DNA of 64,000 nt from Verrucomicrobiia bacterium. GTDB taxonomy: Bacteria; Verrucomicrobiota; Verrucomicrobiia; Verrucomicrobiales; Akkermansiaceae. The stretch covers positions 1-64,000 of the forward strand of contig JAUIJD010000022.1 of assembly GCA_030431475.1 (NCBI GenBank), written 5' to 3'. A model generated the notes under the pieces. It was not told the DNA's origin. It did no database searches and saw only the letters and a list, made by a program, of their open reading frames with translations. Shown in pieces: positions 12,831-21,869 of the stretch; positions within the stretch are counted from its first letter, which is position 1, and every line of letters starts with the position of its first letter. A program made the position numbers and the translations under genes.

Positions 12831-13907
12831 TTACTGGGCGAGGAAGGCGTCGAGGGCGTCGCGGGTGATGCGGTGGGCGGAGCCGATCTTCTTGGCGGCC
12901 AGGTTGCCGGCTTCGATTTCGGCCATCACGTCGGCCTCGGCGACGCCGAGCATGCGGGCGACGGTCGCCGGGTCGAGGATGTCGGGATTCGCCGCCACCG
13001 GAGCGGCCGGAGCGCCGGGTTGGCCCGGCAGGGGCGGGGGTGCTCCCGTGAGATTGGTCTGCTGCATCATCTGCTGGGCCATGGCGAAGCCGATCGCCAT
13101 TTCGCTGGCCATGCCGGCGGCACCGCCGCCGCCGCCCTCGCCCGAGGCCATGCCCTGGCCCATCTGATACTTCACGTAGTCGTTGAGATTGCCGATGGCC
13201 GACATCGCCGAGCGCTTGTCGATGGCCTCCTCGACCTCCGGCGGGACGCTGACGTTCTCGACGATGAACGAGTCGATCTCGAGGCCGTACTTGGTGCCCA
13301 TGATGGGGTTGATCAGCGGCAGCAGGGCGGCCCCGAGCTCGGAGTAGCGGGTGGCGACGTCGAGCACCGGCACGCCGGCCGAGGCGAGGGCCTCGGAGAA
13401 GATGCTGACGACCCGCGAGCGCATGGTGTCGGCGAACTCATCGACGCGGAAATCGTGGTCGGAGCCGGCGACCTCCTTGAGGAAGGTCTGCACGTTGGTG
13501 ACCTTGAAATCATAGGTCCCGAAGGCGCGGGCGCGGACGATGCCGAAGTCCGGGTCACGCAGCATGATGGGGTTGGAGGTGCCCCACTTGTTGCCGGTGA
13601 AGAGGCGGGTGTTGACGAAGTAGCAGTCGGCCTTGAAGGGCGACTGGAAGCCGTATTTCCAACCCTTGAGGCGGGTCAGGACGGGGATGTTGTCGGTTTC
13701 CAGCGAGTGCTTGCCGGGGCCGAAGGTGTCGCCGAACTGGCCGAGATAGACGAACTGGACGGTCTGGCTCTCGCGCACGATGAGCTGGGCGCCGTTCTTG
13801 ATCGCCTTGTCGTCGTCGGGAAAGCGCCAGGCGATGGTGTCGCGCGAATCGTCCTGCCACTCGATGATCTCGAGAAGCTCCCCTTTGATGAAGTCCATGA
13901 TGCCCAT
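12831..13907 (-). CDS. SPFH-domain protein with C-terminal helix-turn-helix-like segment
   Basis: The 358-residue protein starts MGIMDFIKGELLEIIEWQDD, the usual beginning of the bacterial SPFH group sometimes named 'virion core protein-like'. The SPFH/band 7 region covers about residues 25-230. A Gly-rich linker follows ('GEGGGGGAAGMASEM'). The last about 48 residues ('LDPATVARMLGVAEADVMA' to 'HRITRDALDAFLAQ') look like an excisionase/MerR-type helix-turn-helix. SPFH proteins assemble scaffolds on membranes. It has no signal peptide. Its neighbours are a zinc-ribbon membrane protein downstream and a divergent transporter. The exact role is unknown. Confidence 0.8.
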   Translation of the reverse strand: MGIMDFIKGELLEIIEWQDDSRDTIAWRFPDDDKAIKNGAQLIVRESQTVQFVYLGQFGDTFGPGKHSLETDNIPVLTRLKGWKYGFQSPFKADCYFVNTRLFTGNKWGTSNPIMLRDPDFGIVRARAFGTYDFKVTNVQTFLKEVAGSDHDFRVDEFADTMRSRVVSIFSEALASAGVPVLDVATRYSELGAALLPLINPIMGTKYGLEIDSFIVENVSVPPEVEEAIDKRSAMSAIGNLNDYVKYQMGQGMASGEGGGGGAAGMASEMAIGFAMAQQMMQQTNLTGAPPPLPGQPGAPAAPVAANPDILDPATVARMLGVAEADVMAEIEAGNLAAKKIGSAHRITRDALDAFLAQ

Positions 13908-13992
13908 GTCGATGATGTGATGCGGTTCGTCGCAGGCTCCGCAAAGCATCGGCGGGAGGCAATGAGAAAACCGGGTCGGAAGTGGAACGGGG

Positions 13993-14009
13993 GTGACCGT
14001 ATTGGTCAC
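13993..14009. promoter_or_regulatory. Operator-like dyad between SPFH and SLC13 genes
   Basis: GTGACC-GTATT-GGTCAC is a perfect 6-5-6 dyad in the 135 bp divergent intergenic region, 34 bp before the transporter start. A regulatory role is inferred from position only. Confidence 0.45.
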
Positions 14010-14042
14010 GTTTCGAGCTTGGTTCACCCGAGCCCGCCGCCG

Positions 14043-15863
14043 ATGCTCGGGGGCGTGCCTCCCGAGTGGCAACAGTACTTCGTCTTCGCCCTGGTGATCG
14101 CGGTCTTCGCCGCCTTCCTGTGGGGGCGCCTGTCGGTCGAGCTCATCGCCCTCGGCGGTGCGGGAGCCCTGCTGGTTAGCGGCATCCTCGAGCCCGACGA
14201 GGTGCTCGCGGCCTTCTCGAATCCCGCACCGGTCACCATCGGGGCGCTGTTCATCATCAGCGCGGCGCTCGAGCGGACGGGTCAGATCGCCAGGCTGGGT
14301 CGCTTGTTCAACCTCGTGGCCAAGGGCAGCGAACGGAGAGCGCTGGCGGCGTTGCTCGTCGTCTGCGCGGTGTGCTCGGCCTTCGTCAACAACACGCCGC
14401 TGGTGGTGATCCTGCTGCCGGTGATCCTCGGTTTCTGCCGCGACAGCGGGGCCAAGCCCTCGCGGCTGCTGATCCCGATGTCCTACGCCACGATTCTCGG
14501 CGGCGTGTGCTCGATGGCCGGCACCTCGACCAACATCCTGGTCGATGGCATCGCGCGCGAGGCGGGTGCCGCCGAGTTCAACCTGTTTTCCATCGCCCCG
14601 CTCGGCATCGTATTCGCGCTCGTGGGCGGGACCTACCTCTGGCTCTTCGGCTCGAAGCTCTTGCCGGCGCGCGACACTCTGGCGACGCTGCTCGACGCGA
14701 CCAAGGGACGGGAGTTCCTGATCCAGGCGGCGGTGCCGGAGGACTCTCCCCTGATCGGGAAGCCGGCGGTCGAGGTCCTCGAAGGGCGCTCGAGGAAGCT
14801 CAAGATCATCGAGGTGCGGCGCTTCGGCCGGATCCTGAACGCCGCGCTCGATCGGATCACGCTGCAACAGGGCGACCGCATCCTGATCCGCACGGGGACG
14901 AAGGGGGTGGCGGAGCTCTCGCGTTCCGACGACGTCAACGTGGGCCTCGGCGAGCAGGATCTGCAGCCGATGGAAAAACGCGAGGCCGTGCTGCTCGAGG
15001 GCATGATCGGTCCGAACTCCTCGCTGGCGGGACAGACGCTGGCGGAGATCGCCTTCCGCCAACGCTTCGGGGCGCTGATCCTCGCCATCCACCGCGAGGG
15101 CCAGAACATCACCCGCAACTTCGAAACGCTGCGGCTCGAGTTCGGCGACACGCTGCTGGTCGAGGGGGCCCGCGAGGGCATCGAGCGGCTCAAGGCCGAG
15201 CGCGACTTCATCACGCTCTCGGAGCCCACGCCCGAGTCCTTCAATCTGCGCAAGGCACCGCTGGCGCTCGCGGGCATCATCCTTTTCGTCTTTCTGGCGT
15301 CCTTCAATTTCGGCTGGATCGGTCTGCCCGGCCTCCAATTCAACACCTTCGCCGCGGCCTTCGTCGGGGCGCTCTTCGTGCTGCTCACCGGCTGCCTGCG
15401 GCCGCGCGAGGCCTACGACGCGGTCGATTGGAAGATCCTGCTGCTGATCATCGGCATGCTGGTGATCGGCTCGGCGATGGACAAGACGGGCGGCGCCTCG
15501 ACCCTGGCCAACACGGTGGTCGGCTGGCTCGGGCCGCTGGGGCCGTGGGGGATCCTCTGCGGGATCTATCTGCTCGCCAACATCCTGACCGAAATGGTGT
15601 CCAACAACGCCGTGGCGGTGGTGCTGGCGCCGATCGCGATCCGCATCGCCGAGGCCGTGGACGTTTCCCCCATCCCGATGCTGGTGGCGGTCATGTTCGG
15701 GGCCAGCGCGTCCTTCGCGACGCCCATCGGCTACCAGACGAATACCTACGTGTTCGGCGCGGGCGGCTACTACTTCAAGGATTTCGTGAAGGTCGGCCTG
15801 CCCCTCAATCTGCTGCTGTGGGCGGTCGCCTCCCTGTTGATCCCGCGGATCTGGCCGTTCTGA
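14043..15863 (+). CDS. SLC13-family permease with two TrkA-C (RCK-C) domains
   Basis: The protein has 606 residues. The two halves of a DASS/SLC13 anion transporter (about 10-215 and 415-606) flank two TrkA-C domains (about 225-305 and 310-395: 'LKIIEVRRFGRIL', 'LQQGDRILIRTG', 'FGDTLLVEGAREGIERL'). Signature segments include 'FVNNTPLVVILLPVI' and 'AGTSTNILVDG' in the first half and 'TEMVSNNAVAVVLAPIAI' and 'ASFATPIGYQTNTYV' in the second. Homologues carry sulfate, dicarboxylates or other anions with sodium; the substrate here cannot be read from sequence. The start at 14043 gives the natural N-terminus. It is divergent from the SPFH gene. Confidence 0.9.
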   Translation: MLGGVPPEWQQYFVFALVIAVFAAFLWGRLSVELIALGGAGALLVSGILEPDEVLAAFSNPAPVTIGALFIISAALERTGQIARLGRLFNLVAKGSERRALAALLVVCAVCSAFVNNTPLVVILLPVILGFCRDSGAKPSRLLIPMSYATILGGVCSMAGTSTNILVDGIAREAGAAEFNLFSIAPLGIVFALVGGTYLWLFGSKLLPARDTLATLLDATKGREFLIQAAVPEDSPLIGKPAVEVLEGRSRKLKIIEVRRFGRILNAALDRITLQQGDRILIRTGTKGVAELSRSDDVNVGLGEQDLQPMEKREAVLLEGMIGPNSSLAGQTLAEIAFRQRFGALILAIHREGQNITRNFETLRLEFGDTLLVEGAREGIERLKAERDFITLSEPTPESFNLRKAPLALAGIILFVFLASFNFGWIGLPGLQFNTFAAAFVGALFVLLTGCLRPREAYDAVDWKILLLIIGMLVIGSAMDKTGGASTLANTVVGWLGPLGPWGILCGIYLLANILTEMVSNNAVAVVLAPIAIRIAEAVDVSPIPMLVAVMFGASASFATPIGYQTNTYVFGAGGYYFKDFVKVGLPLNLLLWAVASLLIPRIWPF

Positions 15864-15930
15864 GTGCAGAAACGGCTGTGTCGCCTGATCTTGCTTGTCG
15901 GGCCGGGGCGGAGAGACTTGCGTTGGCCTT

Positions 15931-16749
15931 GTGAAACTGCTGCTCGTTTTCTTCTTTCTGGGGATCGTGGCCTCTGCGTCGGAGATTCGATGGACGGGAT
16001 CCGGCACGGTGAGCGGGATGTCGGGGTCCGGTTTCGACGGTTTGGCGACGGCCGGGGACCCGGTCCAGATTGAGTTGGTCTACGACTCGGGATGTTTGGT
16101 CGACGGTCGGAGCCTTCTCCCGATCGGGGGCTCTCTCGCCGGACGCGCTTGGTTTCACGGGGCGGCGGATCTTTCGATTACGATCACCGTGGGTGAGAAT
16201 TCATGGGTCGGTGAGATGCCCACCGTGGGAGAAGGAACCAACGTGATGGAGTCGCTGTGCTGGGACCCTTCCGGCACCACCGACTGGTTCAAGGTGACCC
16301 TTGATGCCGCTCGGGGAGGCACGTTTCCAGGCTTCCCGTACGGAGGCTCGGAAACCGCGCGCTCTCTGGAGATCGAGTTTCGCGATGATGTCTCGCCGAC
16401 CGGTCTCTTTTCCGTTCACCAACTGCCGAATAGTCTCTCATGCCTGCCGGAGCTGACCTCTGCCAGCGGCGCGGTTCGTGCGGGAGCCGACTCGATCAGC
16501 TTCACTCTTGATCTGAGCACCGTGAAGGTCGCTCAACCGGGGGTGCCTCTCTCCATCGCACGCATCTCCGAGGGTATCGAACTCATCTGGGAGACGGAGA
16601 ATGGAAAGAATTACCGCCTTGAAAGCACTCCGGATCTGAAGTGCTGGATCTGGGAAGGCGACTTCCTCGGCGACGGGAACCCGATCAGCGAGGTGTTCAA
16701 CCCGTTCGGCTTCGATTCCAAGCGCTTCTATCGGGTTGTGGAGAACTAG
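15931..16749 (+). CDS. Secreted protein of unknown function
   Basis: From a GTG at 15931 the protein begins (M)KLLLVFFFLGIVASAS, a good signal peptide; an in-frame TTG at 15895 would add a charged extension. The mature part of about 255 residues is beta-rich without a family I recognise ('RWTGSGTVSGMSGSGFDG', 'DPVQIELVYDSG'). It ends with 'YRLESTPDLKCWIWEG' to 'FYRVVEN', the tail seen in many secreted Verrucomicrobiota proteins. It follows the transporter by 67 bp on the same strand. Confidence 0.7.
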   Translation: MKLLLVFFFLGIVASASEIRWTGSGTVSGMSGSGFDGLATAGDPVQIELVYDSGCLVDGRSLLPIGGSLAGRAWFHGAADLSITITVGENSWVGEMPTVGEGTNVMESLCWDPSGTTDWFKVTLDAARGGTFPGFPYGGSETARSLEIEFRDDVSPTGLFSVHQLPNSLSCLPELTSASGAVRAGADSISFTLDLSTVKVAQPGVPLSIARISEGIELIWETENGKNYRLESTPDLKCWIWEGDFLGDGNPISEVFNPFGFDSKRFYRVVEN

Positions 16750-16755
16750 CGAGGA

Positions 16756-17592
16756 TCAGTCCTCGGCCTTCAGCCACCCGAGACCGACGAGGAAGCGATC
16801 GGCTTCGGCGAGGGTTTCGTCGAAGGACTTGCCGCGGTTGAAGAATCCGTGGCCGGCTTCCGGGTAGCGGACGAGTCGGCACGGTCGTCCGGCCTTTTTC
16901 ATCTCGGCGGCGAAGGCCTCGGCGCTGGCGATGGGCACGGTGGTGTCGGCCGTGCCGTGGAGGATGAGGGTCGGCGGGGTGTGGGGTCCGATGTGATGGG
17001 CGGGTGACAGCTCGCGGGGTTCGGCTCCGAGGCGCTTCTCGGCCGCCTTGACTCCGAATCCACGCGCCTTCCAGGTTCCGACGTCGGCGAGGGCACAGAC
17101 GGGGTTGAAGAGGATCATCGCGTCGGGCCGCTCGTCGTGGCCGAATCCGGAGAGCGTGCCGGTGCAGGCGGCGACGTGGCCGCCGGCGGAACCCCCCGCG
17201 GCGGCGATGCGGCCGGGATCGATGCCGAGGCGTTCGGCGTGCTGGCGAAGCCACGCGACCGCCGCCTTGCCGTCCTCGACGCAGGCGCGCGCGGGCGTGT
17301 TGTGGCGGGAGCGCACGCGGTAGTCCGCGGCGATCGCGATCATGCCCCGTTCGGCGAAATGGCGGGCCTCTTTCTCGAACTGGGCGGGAGATCCGCTGTT
17401 CCAGCCACCGCCGAAAAAGAAGACGATCGCGGGCTTGGCGGTTCCCGGTTCGGTCTCACCGAAGATCCAGAGCTTCAGCTCGGTTTCGCCGACCGTTCGG
17501 TAGGTCCCCTCCCGGGCGTCCTTGAAGTCCGGCGGATAGTCGAAAGCGAAGGCGAACGAGGTGACGAACAGCAGGAGCGTGAGGGCTTTCAT
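16756..17592 (-). CDS. Secreted alpha/beta hydrolase (esterase/acetyl-xylan-esterase type)
   Basis: The 278-residue protein has a signal peptide (MKALTLLLFVTSFAFA). The triad is visible: nucleophile Ser135 in 'GGSAGG', Asp216 in 'HGTADTTVP' and His248 in 'EAGHGFF'. The oxyanion segment 'FFGGGW' at 60-64 is of the hormone-sensitive-lipase/BD-FAE type. It likely cleaves acetyl or other short esters from polysaccharides or small molecules outside the cytoplasm. It converges with the secreted protein gene, 6 bp between stops. Confidence 0.88.
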   Translation of the reverse strand: MKALTLLLFVTSFAFAFDYPPDFKDAREGTYRTVGETELKLWIFGETEPGTAKPAIVFFFGGGWNSGSPAQFEKEARHFAERGMIAIAADYRVRSRHNTPARACVEDGKAAVAWLRQHAERLGIDPGRIAAAGGSAGGHVAACTGTLSGFGHDERPDAMILFNPVCALADVGTWKARGFGVKAAEKRLGAEPRELSPAHHIGPHTPPTLILHGTADTTVPIASAEAFAAEMKKAGRPCRLVRYPEAGHGFFNRGKSFDETLAEADRFLVGLGWLKAED

Positions 17593-17687
17593 GGAGGGTC
17601 GAATACGCGGACGAAGCGCGACGAGCTTTCAGCCGGGAGCGATCCCGGATGGGGACGGGGCGGTCCGGTCGGGGCGCCCGGGCTCCG

Positions 17688-17708
17688 GCCGGCTGAAGCC
17701 GGCGCTCC
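17688..17708. repeat. Family D-like palindrome upstream of the DsbD-domain gene end
   Basis: GCCGGCTGAAGCCGGC followed by GCTCC. The same GCTCC flank and TGAAG centre occur in the family D pair at 39909-39967. A degenerate opposite arm (GCTTTCAGCCGGGAGC) lies near 17625-17640. The gap 17593-17737 holds nothing else. Confidence 0.65.
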
Positions 17709-17737
17709 TTGTGGTGCTCCGTTTCCGGCTCCGAAGG

Positions 17738-18547
17738 TCAGGGCGCGATCGAGCCGAAGTGGCGGTCGCCGTCGGGACCGTAGGCGATCAGGCCCGGGAG
17801 TCCCGGAGCCTTTTCGGGGCCGTGTTCCGCGCGGGCGAAGGTGCAGATCACGACATCCTCGGAAGGCGTCTCGACCTCCGGCGCGCCATCGGCGACCTGC
17901 CCGTCGGTCGAAAAGAAGTACGGCTTCTGCAGTAATGGAGAGTCGTCGCCGGTGCGGGTCAGCTTGAGGCGGATCACGGGCGCGTCGGTCTCGCTGAGGA
18001 GCTCCGCGGACCATCCCTTGAGGGGGGTGGGTTGCGCGGCGCGGGCCCGGTCGAAGCGCGCCGCGAGCTCCGGGTCGCGCTTCGGCGACGGTCCGACCGG
18101 CAGCGTGATGGAAAAGGGTTCGTCGCCCGGGTGGCAGGCGTCGGAGCAGGCCATCCAGGCGATGCGGGCATCGAGGGTGACCGTTTCGAGATCGATCTCC
18201 CGGGGCGGCGTGATGGTCACCATCAGCAGCACGTCGCGGTGGTAGCCGTGCGCCATGTGGCCGGCCATGTCGACCATCTCGGGCGTCGGCCAGACGATGG
18301 GGCCGGCCTCGAAACCCTCGGGGAGCTTCCACTCGATCCGGGTCGCGAATCCGACCCGTCCGGGGTTCTTCCAGTAGCTGTGGAACCCTTCGCGGTGATG
18401 GACCTCGATGCCGAGGGTGAAGGGTTGACCCGGGGCGATGACGGCGTTCTCCGAGACGAGCTTCAGGCGGGCGCCCCAGGCTTCCTCTTCCCCGGCCGCG
18501 GCGGCGGCTCCGAGAAGCAGGAGGGCGGAAATGACAGCGGCTTTCAT
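17738..18547 (-). CDS. Stand-alone DsbD N-terminal-like domain protein
   Basis: The 269-residue protein has a signal peptide (VISALLLLGAAAAAG). 'FTLGIEVHHREGFHSYWKNPG', seen in two halves, and 'IAWMACSDACHPGDEPFSI' are hallmarks of the thiol-disulfide interchange domain found at the N-terminus of DsbD/ScsB, with the Cys pair in 'CSDAC' (about residue 135-139). The transmembrane and thioredoxin parts of DsbD are absent, so a separate electron donor would be needed. It likely handles periplasmic disulfides. The frame is not broken. Confidence 0.82.
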   Translation of the reverse strand: MKAAVISALLLLGAAAAAGEEEAWGARLKLVSENAVIAPGQPFTLGIEVHHREGFHSYWKNPGRVGFATRIEWKLPEGFEAGPIVWPTPEMVDMAGHMAHGYHRDVLLMVTITPPREIDLETVTLDARIAWMACSDACHPGDEPFSITLPVGPSPKRDPELAARFDRARAAQPTPLKGWSAELLSETDAPVIRLKLTRTGDDSPLLQKPYFFSTDGQVADGAPEVETPSEDVVICTFARAEHGPEKAPGLPGLIAYGPDGDRHFGSIAP

Positions 18548-18679
18548 GATGTCGGGGCCAGAGGATACGCGGAGCCGCAGGATTTGCCAGTGCCGACCGG
18601 AAGGGAGGAAGGCGATGACACGGCGGGGTTTTCTCCACCGAGCCGCCCGGGGTTCCCCGCCGGCGCGGCGGGTGGGATG

Positions 18680-20152
18680 TCAGCGGCGTCGTTCCCGCCA
18701 GTCGCGGAAGGCACCGCCGAGATGGGCGAGGGTGTCGCTGGCGGTGAGGCTTTGTTCGCTCTCGTCCCCGTGGGTGAGGGCGCGTTCGGCGGCCCGTCCG
18801 CAGAGCCACGCGGCGAGGGTGGCGGCGTCGACGGGGGCGAGCCCGGATCCGAGGAGGGCGCCGGCGACCCCGGCGAGGACGTCGCCCTGACCGCCGCTGG
18901 CCATGCCCGCGTGGCCGGTCGGATTGAGCCTGGGATTCGTGCCGGGGGCGGCGATCACGGTCCGTGCGCCCTTGAGCAGCAGGGTGCAGGGATGGCGCCC
19001 GACGAAGCGGGTGGCGGCGTCGACCCGGGGCAGGTCGGCGAGGTCGGGCGCGAGGCGGGAGAACTCGCCCGGGTGCGGCGTGATCAGATGGTGGGGGCGA
19101 AGGAGGTCGGCACGCCCGGCGGCGGCGATCAGGTTGAGCGCGTCGGCGTCGAGCACGACGGGGCGGACGTCGTCGGCCAGTCGGTCGAAGAGCGTGTCGC
19201 GGTGGGGCTCGTTGAGCGTGCCGAGTCCGGGGCCGATGACGAAGGCGTCGGCGGCCGAGTCGAAGGCGTGCTCGATGCGCCGGGCGGAGTGGCGGACCAT
19301 GATCTCCGCCGGCGGGGCGGCCGGATTTCCGGGGTCGAGAAACAAGCTGACAAGACCGGCCCCGCCGCGCAGGGCCCCGTTGGCGGCGAGGGTCGCGGCG
19401 CCGCTCATGCCGGGCGATCCGGCGAGGACGGCGATCCGACCGGCATCGCCCTTGTGAAAGTCGTGCGGACGCGGCCTCAGCAGTGCCGGGAAACTCTCCG
19501 GGGTGGCGAGCTGCGGGCGGTCGCGGGCGGGGGGAGTCAGTTCGCCGAGTGGCACGACCAGCAGTCGACCGACGTGTCCGGTGGCGGCGTCGCGGAGGAG
19601 GCCGCTTTTCGGCGCGCCGACGGTGATGGTGAGATCGGCCACGACGCTGCCGTCGGCCGCCTCGCCGGTGTCGGCGTCGAGCCCCGAGGGCAGATCGATG
19701 CCGACGACGATGCCGCCGTGGTTGCGCCGCTGCTCCGCCATTTCCCGGGCGAGCCGGTCCAGCGGGGCGCGGGGAGCGCCGGCGGCACCGATGCCGAGCA
19801 GGGCGTCGAGCAGCAGCAGCGGGCCGGGGCCGTGGGGGATGACGGGGATTTCGTCGAGGCCGAGACGGCGGAGCCGCTGGCGGGTGAGCGTGCTGCACTC
19901 GGTCGCCGGATGGGCGACCCGGAGGGCGATCCGCCAGCCGTGGTGGCGAAGCTCCTCGAGCACGACGAGCGCGTCGCCGGCGTTGTTGCCCTTCCCGAGA
20001 TAGGCGACGGCGCGCCCCGGCGTGGGGAAGTGGTCGAGCAACCGGCGGGCGATGCCGCGGCCGGCGCGATCCATCAGTTCACCGGGATCGGTGCCGGTGC
20101 GAAAGGCCGCGTCCTCGAGGGCGCGCATTTCCGCGACGGTCACCGGACTCAT
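18680..20152 (-). CDS. nnr: Bifunctional NAD(P)HX epimerase/dehydratase
   Basis: The protein has 490 residues. The YjeF-N epimerase domain (about 1-210) contains 'GKGNNAGDALV' and 'IDLPSGLDADTG'. The C-terminal ADP-dependent dehydratase domain (about 215-490) contains 'KGDAGRIAVLAGSPGMSGA', 'LITPHPGEFSRL' and 'NPTGHAGMASGGQGDVLAG'. Together they repair hydrated NADH and NADPH. Key motifs of both halves are present. The length is normal for the fused enzyme. Confidence 0.94.
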   Translation of the reverse strand: MSPVTVAEMRALEDAAFRTGTDPGELMDRAGRGIARRLLDHFPTPGRAVAYLGKGNNAGDALVVLEELRHHGWRIALRVAHPATECSTLTRQRLRRLGLDEIPVIPHGPGPLLLLDALLGIGAAGAPRAPLDRLAREMAEQRRNHGGIVVGIDLPSGLDADTGEAADGSVVADLTITVGAPKSGLLRDAATGHVGRLLVVPLGELTPPARDRPQLATPESFPALLRPRPHDFHKGDAGRIAVLAGSPGMSGAATLAANGALRGGAGLVSLFLDPGNPAAPPAEIMVRHSARRIEHAFDSAADAFVIGPGLGTLNEPHRDTLFDRLADDVRPVVLDADALNLIAAAGRADLLRPHHLITPHPGEFSRLAPDLADLPRVDAATRFVGRHPCTLLLKGARTVIAAPGTNPRLNPTGHAGMASGGQGDVLAGVAGALLGSGLAPVDAATLAAWLCGRAAERALTHGDESEQSLTASDTLAHLGGAFRDWRERRR

Positions 20153-20194
20153 GACGGCAGCCTAGCGGGCGCCGCGGCCGGGTGTCGAACCGGA

Positions 20195-20797
20195 TCAGTG
20201 GCGCCGGAACTTCTGGATGCCGTCGGCGATGCCTTCGGCGAGCGCCTGGCGCCACCATGCGGACTTCATCCGCTTGCGTTCGGTCGCGTTGCTGACGAAG
20301 CCGCACTCGACGAGTACGGCCGGACAGGTGGCGTTGCGAATCACGTAGTAGCGGGCGTATTTCGCACCGCGGTCGTTGGTCCGCACCTTGCGCAGCATGC
20401 CGGACTGGATGTAGTGCGCGAGCGGCCGGCTCTGGGCGCTGGTGTAGAAGGTCTCAAGGCCGGCGACGTGCTGCTTCCAGGTGTAGTTGTAGTGCACGCT
20501 CACGAAGATCGCGTTGCGGTACTTCTTGGCGATGCGGACGCGCTCGGGCAGGGAGATGAAGTAGTCGCTGCGGCGGGTCATCACCGTCCGGAAACCCCGC
20601 TTCTTGAGTTCGGATTCAAGCCGGGCCGAGGTGTCCAGGGCGAGGTGCTTCTCGTAGACGAGGCCCCATTGGCCCCCCTTGTCGTGGCCGCCGTGACCGG
20701 GATCGATGACGACGGTGCGGAAGTATTTGGCGTGGGCCGGTGCGGAGAGGACAAGGGCCGCGACGACCGTGAAGAGTGCGCGGATGAGGATGTTCAT
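20195..20797 (-). CDS. N-acetylmuramoyl-L-alanine amidase (Amidase_3)
   Basis: The 200-residue protein has a signal peptide ending 'SAPAHA'. The zinc ligands are His35 ('DPGHGG'), Glu49 and His102 ('VSVHYN'), and the catalytic Glu164 lies in 'VLVECGF'. It cuts the bond between MurNAc and the peptide stem in the periplasm. It consists of the catalytic domain alone, without AMIN or LysM targeting modules. The sequence just upstream (20820-20850) is AT-rich and probably holds its promoter. Confidence 0.93.
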   Translation of the reverse strand: MNILIRALFTVVAALVLSAPAHAKYFRTVVIDPGHGGHDKGGQWGLVYEKHLALDTSARLESELKKRGFRTVMTRRSDYFISLPERVRIAKKYRNAIFVSVHYNYTWKQHVAGLETFYTSAQSRPLAHYIQSGMLRKVRTNDRGAKYARYYVIRNATCPAVLVECGFVSNATERKRMKSAWWRQALAEGIADGIQKFRRH

Positions 20798-20887
20798 GAT
20801 GGTTTGGCGATCCGAAAGGTAAGGATTTATTAAAAACTTTTGCGCGACTGTAAAGGATTTCCGGCGGATTGGGGGATTTCGTGGGTT

Positions 20888-21763
20888 TTACTCGTAGATG
20901 AAACCCGGTCGGTCCGAGGCTTTTCGGTTCTTTTCCCGGGCTTCGGCCTCTTTTTTCGGGTCGTAGAGCAGGCCGCCGACGGCACTCACGCCGCCGTCCT
21001 GAAGCCGGGCGAGACGCGGAGCGCCCCCCGGGCCCGGGCGGTAGAGGTCGACACCGAGCAGCTTGCCCTCGGCGCTGATCTTGGCGTGCCCCCAGAAGGA
21101 GGGGGTGGAGAGGTAGAGCACGTGCATCGTCAGGCCGCTGTCGACGGCGACGGTCGGCTTGCGCAGGCTGAGTGCCTCGCCGAGGCGGTGGGTGCGCAGG
21201 ATGCGGCCGGTCTTGGGGTCGGCGATCTGGGCGTAGAGGTAGTCCTTGCGATCGGCGGAGAAGCGCACGAGGCGGAACTCGTGGCTGACCCCGGGTTTGC
21301 CGGGCACGCCGACGACCTGGGACCAGGTCGGCCGGGCGGTGGAGATGTTGAAGAGCAGGCGGCGCGACTGGAAACCGCCGGTGCGTTGATTGGGCAGGCG
21401 GACGATGGAGTAGATCGAGAAGTTGCCGAGTTCGCTGAATCCGAAGATCTGGGTGAGGTCGATGGTTCGCGCGAAGGTCTTGCCGGCGGGGATCTTCACC
21501 GCGCCGAAGGCCGGGGCTCCCACCGGATTCAGCGGGACCCCGCGCGACGACTTCACGATGAAATCGATCCACGGGTTCTGCTTGCTGCCCTGGAAGACCA
21601 GCTCGTTGCCGGAGAGGTTGGTGATGGAGACCTTCACCGGGATGGGTTCGCCATTGAGGTAGGTCCGGCGCGCCAGCTCGAGGTTGACGGAGACCTGGCC
21701 GTGCGAAACGCCGAGAAGCGCGAACAGCGAGACCAGGAGGAGAAGAGGGAAGCGACGAGCCAT
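20888..21763 (-). CDS. Secreted protein of unknown function
   Basis: The 291-residue protein begins with a signal peptide (MARRFPLLLLVSLFALLGVS). The first 140 residues read like an immunoglobulin-like fold ('YLNGEPIPVKVSITNLSGNE'), the rest like a beta-rich domain with 'YLYAQIADPKTGRILRTHRL'. Family not recognised. It is upstream of the amidase on the same strand, separated by 90 bp with a likely promoter. The start at 21763 gives the natural signal peptide. Confidence 0.65.
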   Translation of the reverse strand: MARRFPLLLLVSLFALLGVSHGQVSVNLELARRTYLNGEPIPVKVSITNLSGNELVFQGSKQNPWIDFIVKSSRGVPLNPVGAPAFGAVKIPAGKTFARTIDLTQIFGFSELGNFSIYSIVRLPNQRTGGFQSRRLLFNISTARPTWSQVVGVPGKPGVSHEFRLVRFSADRKDYLYAQIADPKTGRILRTHRLGEALSLRKPTVAVDSGLTMHVLYLSTPSFWGHAKISAEGKLLGVDLYRPGPGGAPRLARLQDGGVSAVGGLLYDPKKEAEAREKNRKASDRPGFIYE

Positions 21764-21869
21764 GGGCCGCGACGCGTAGCGCACGACCGGCGGGGCGTCA
21801 ATCCAACGGATTTCGGCCGGGCTTCGTGGAATTCCTGACAAGCGTCCGTTGAGGTGGTAGGGAAGCTCC

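Noticed and set aside
12831-13907. Phage or virion protein
   Set aside because: The 'virion core protein' name attached to some relatives comes from old automatic annotation. There are no phage genes around it, and the SPFH fold is clear.
11544-15863. One very long plus-strand reading frame upstream of and through the SLC13 gene
   Set aside because: Only the part from 14043 has transporter sequence. The rest runs antisense to the RAYT 2 leader, zinc-ribbon and SPFH genes and is an effect of high GC content.
12831-16007. A 1058-residue minus-strand reading frame including the SPFH gene
   Set aside because: Family homology starts at 13907. Upstream of that the frame is antisense to the SLC13 transporter and reads as Arg/Gly/Asp-rich noise.
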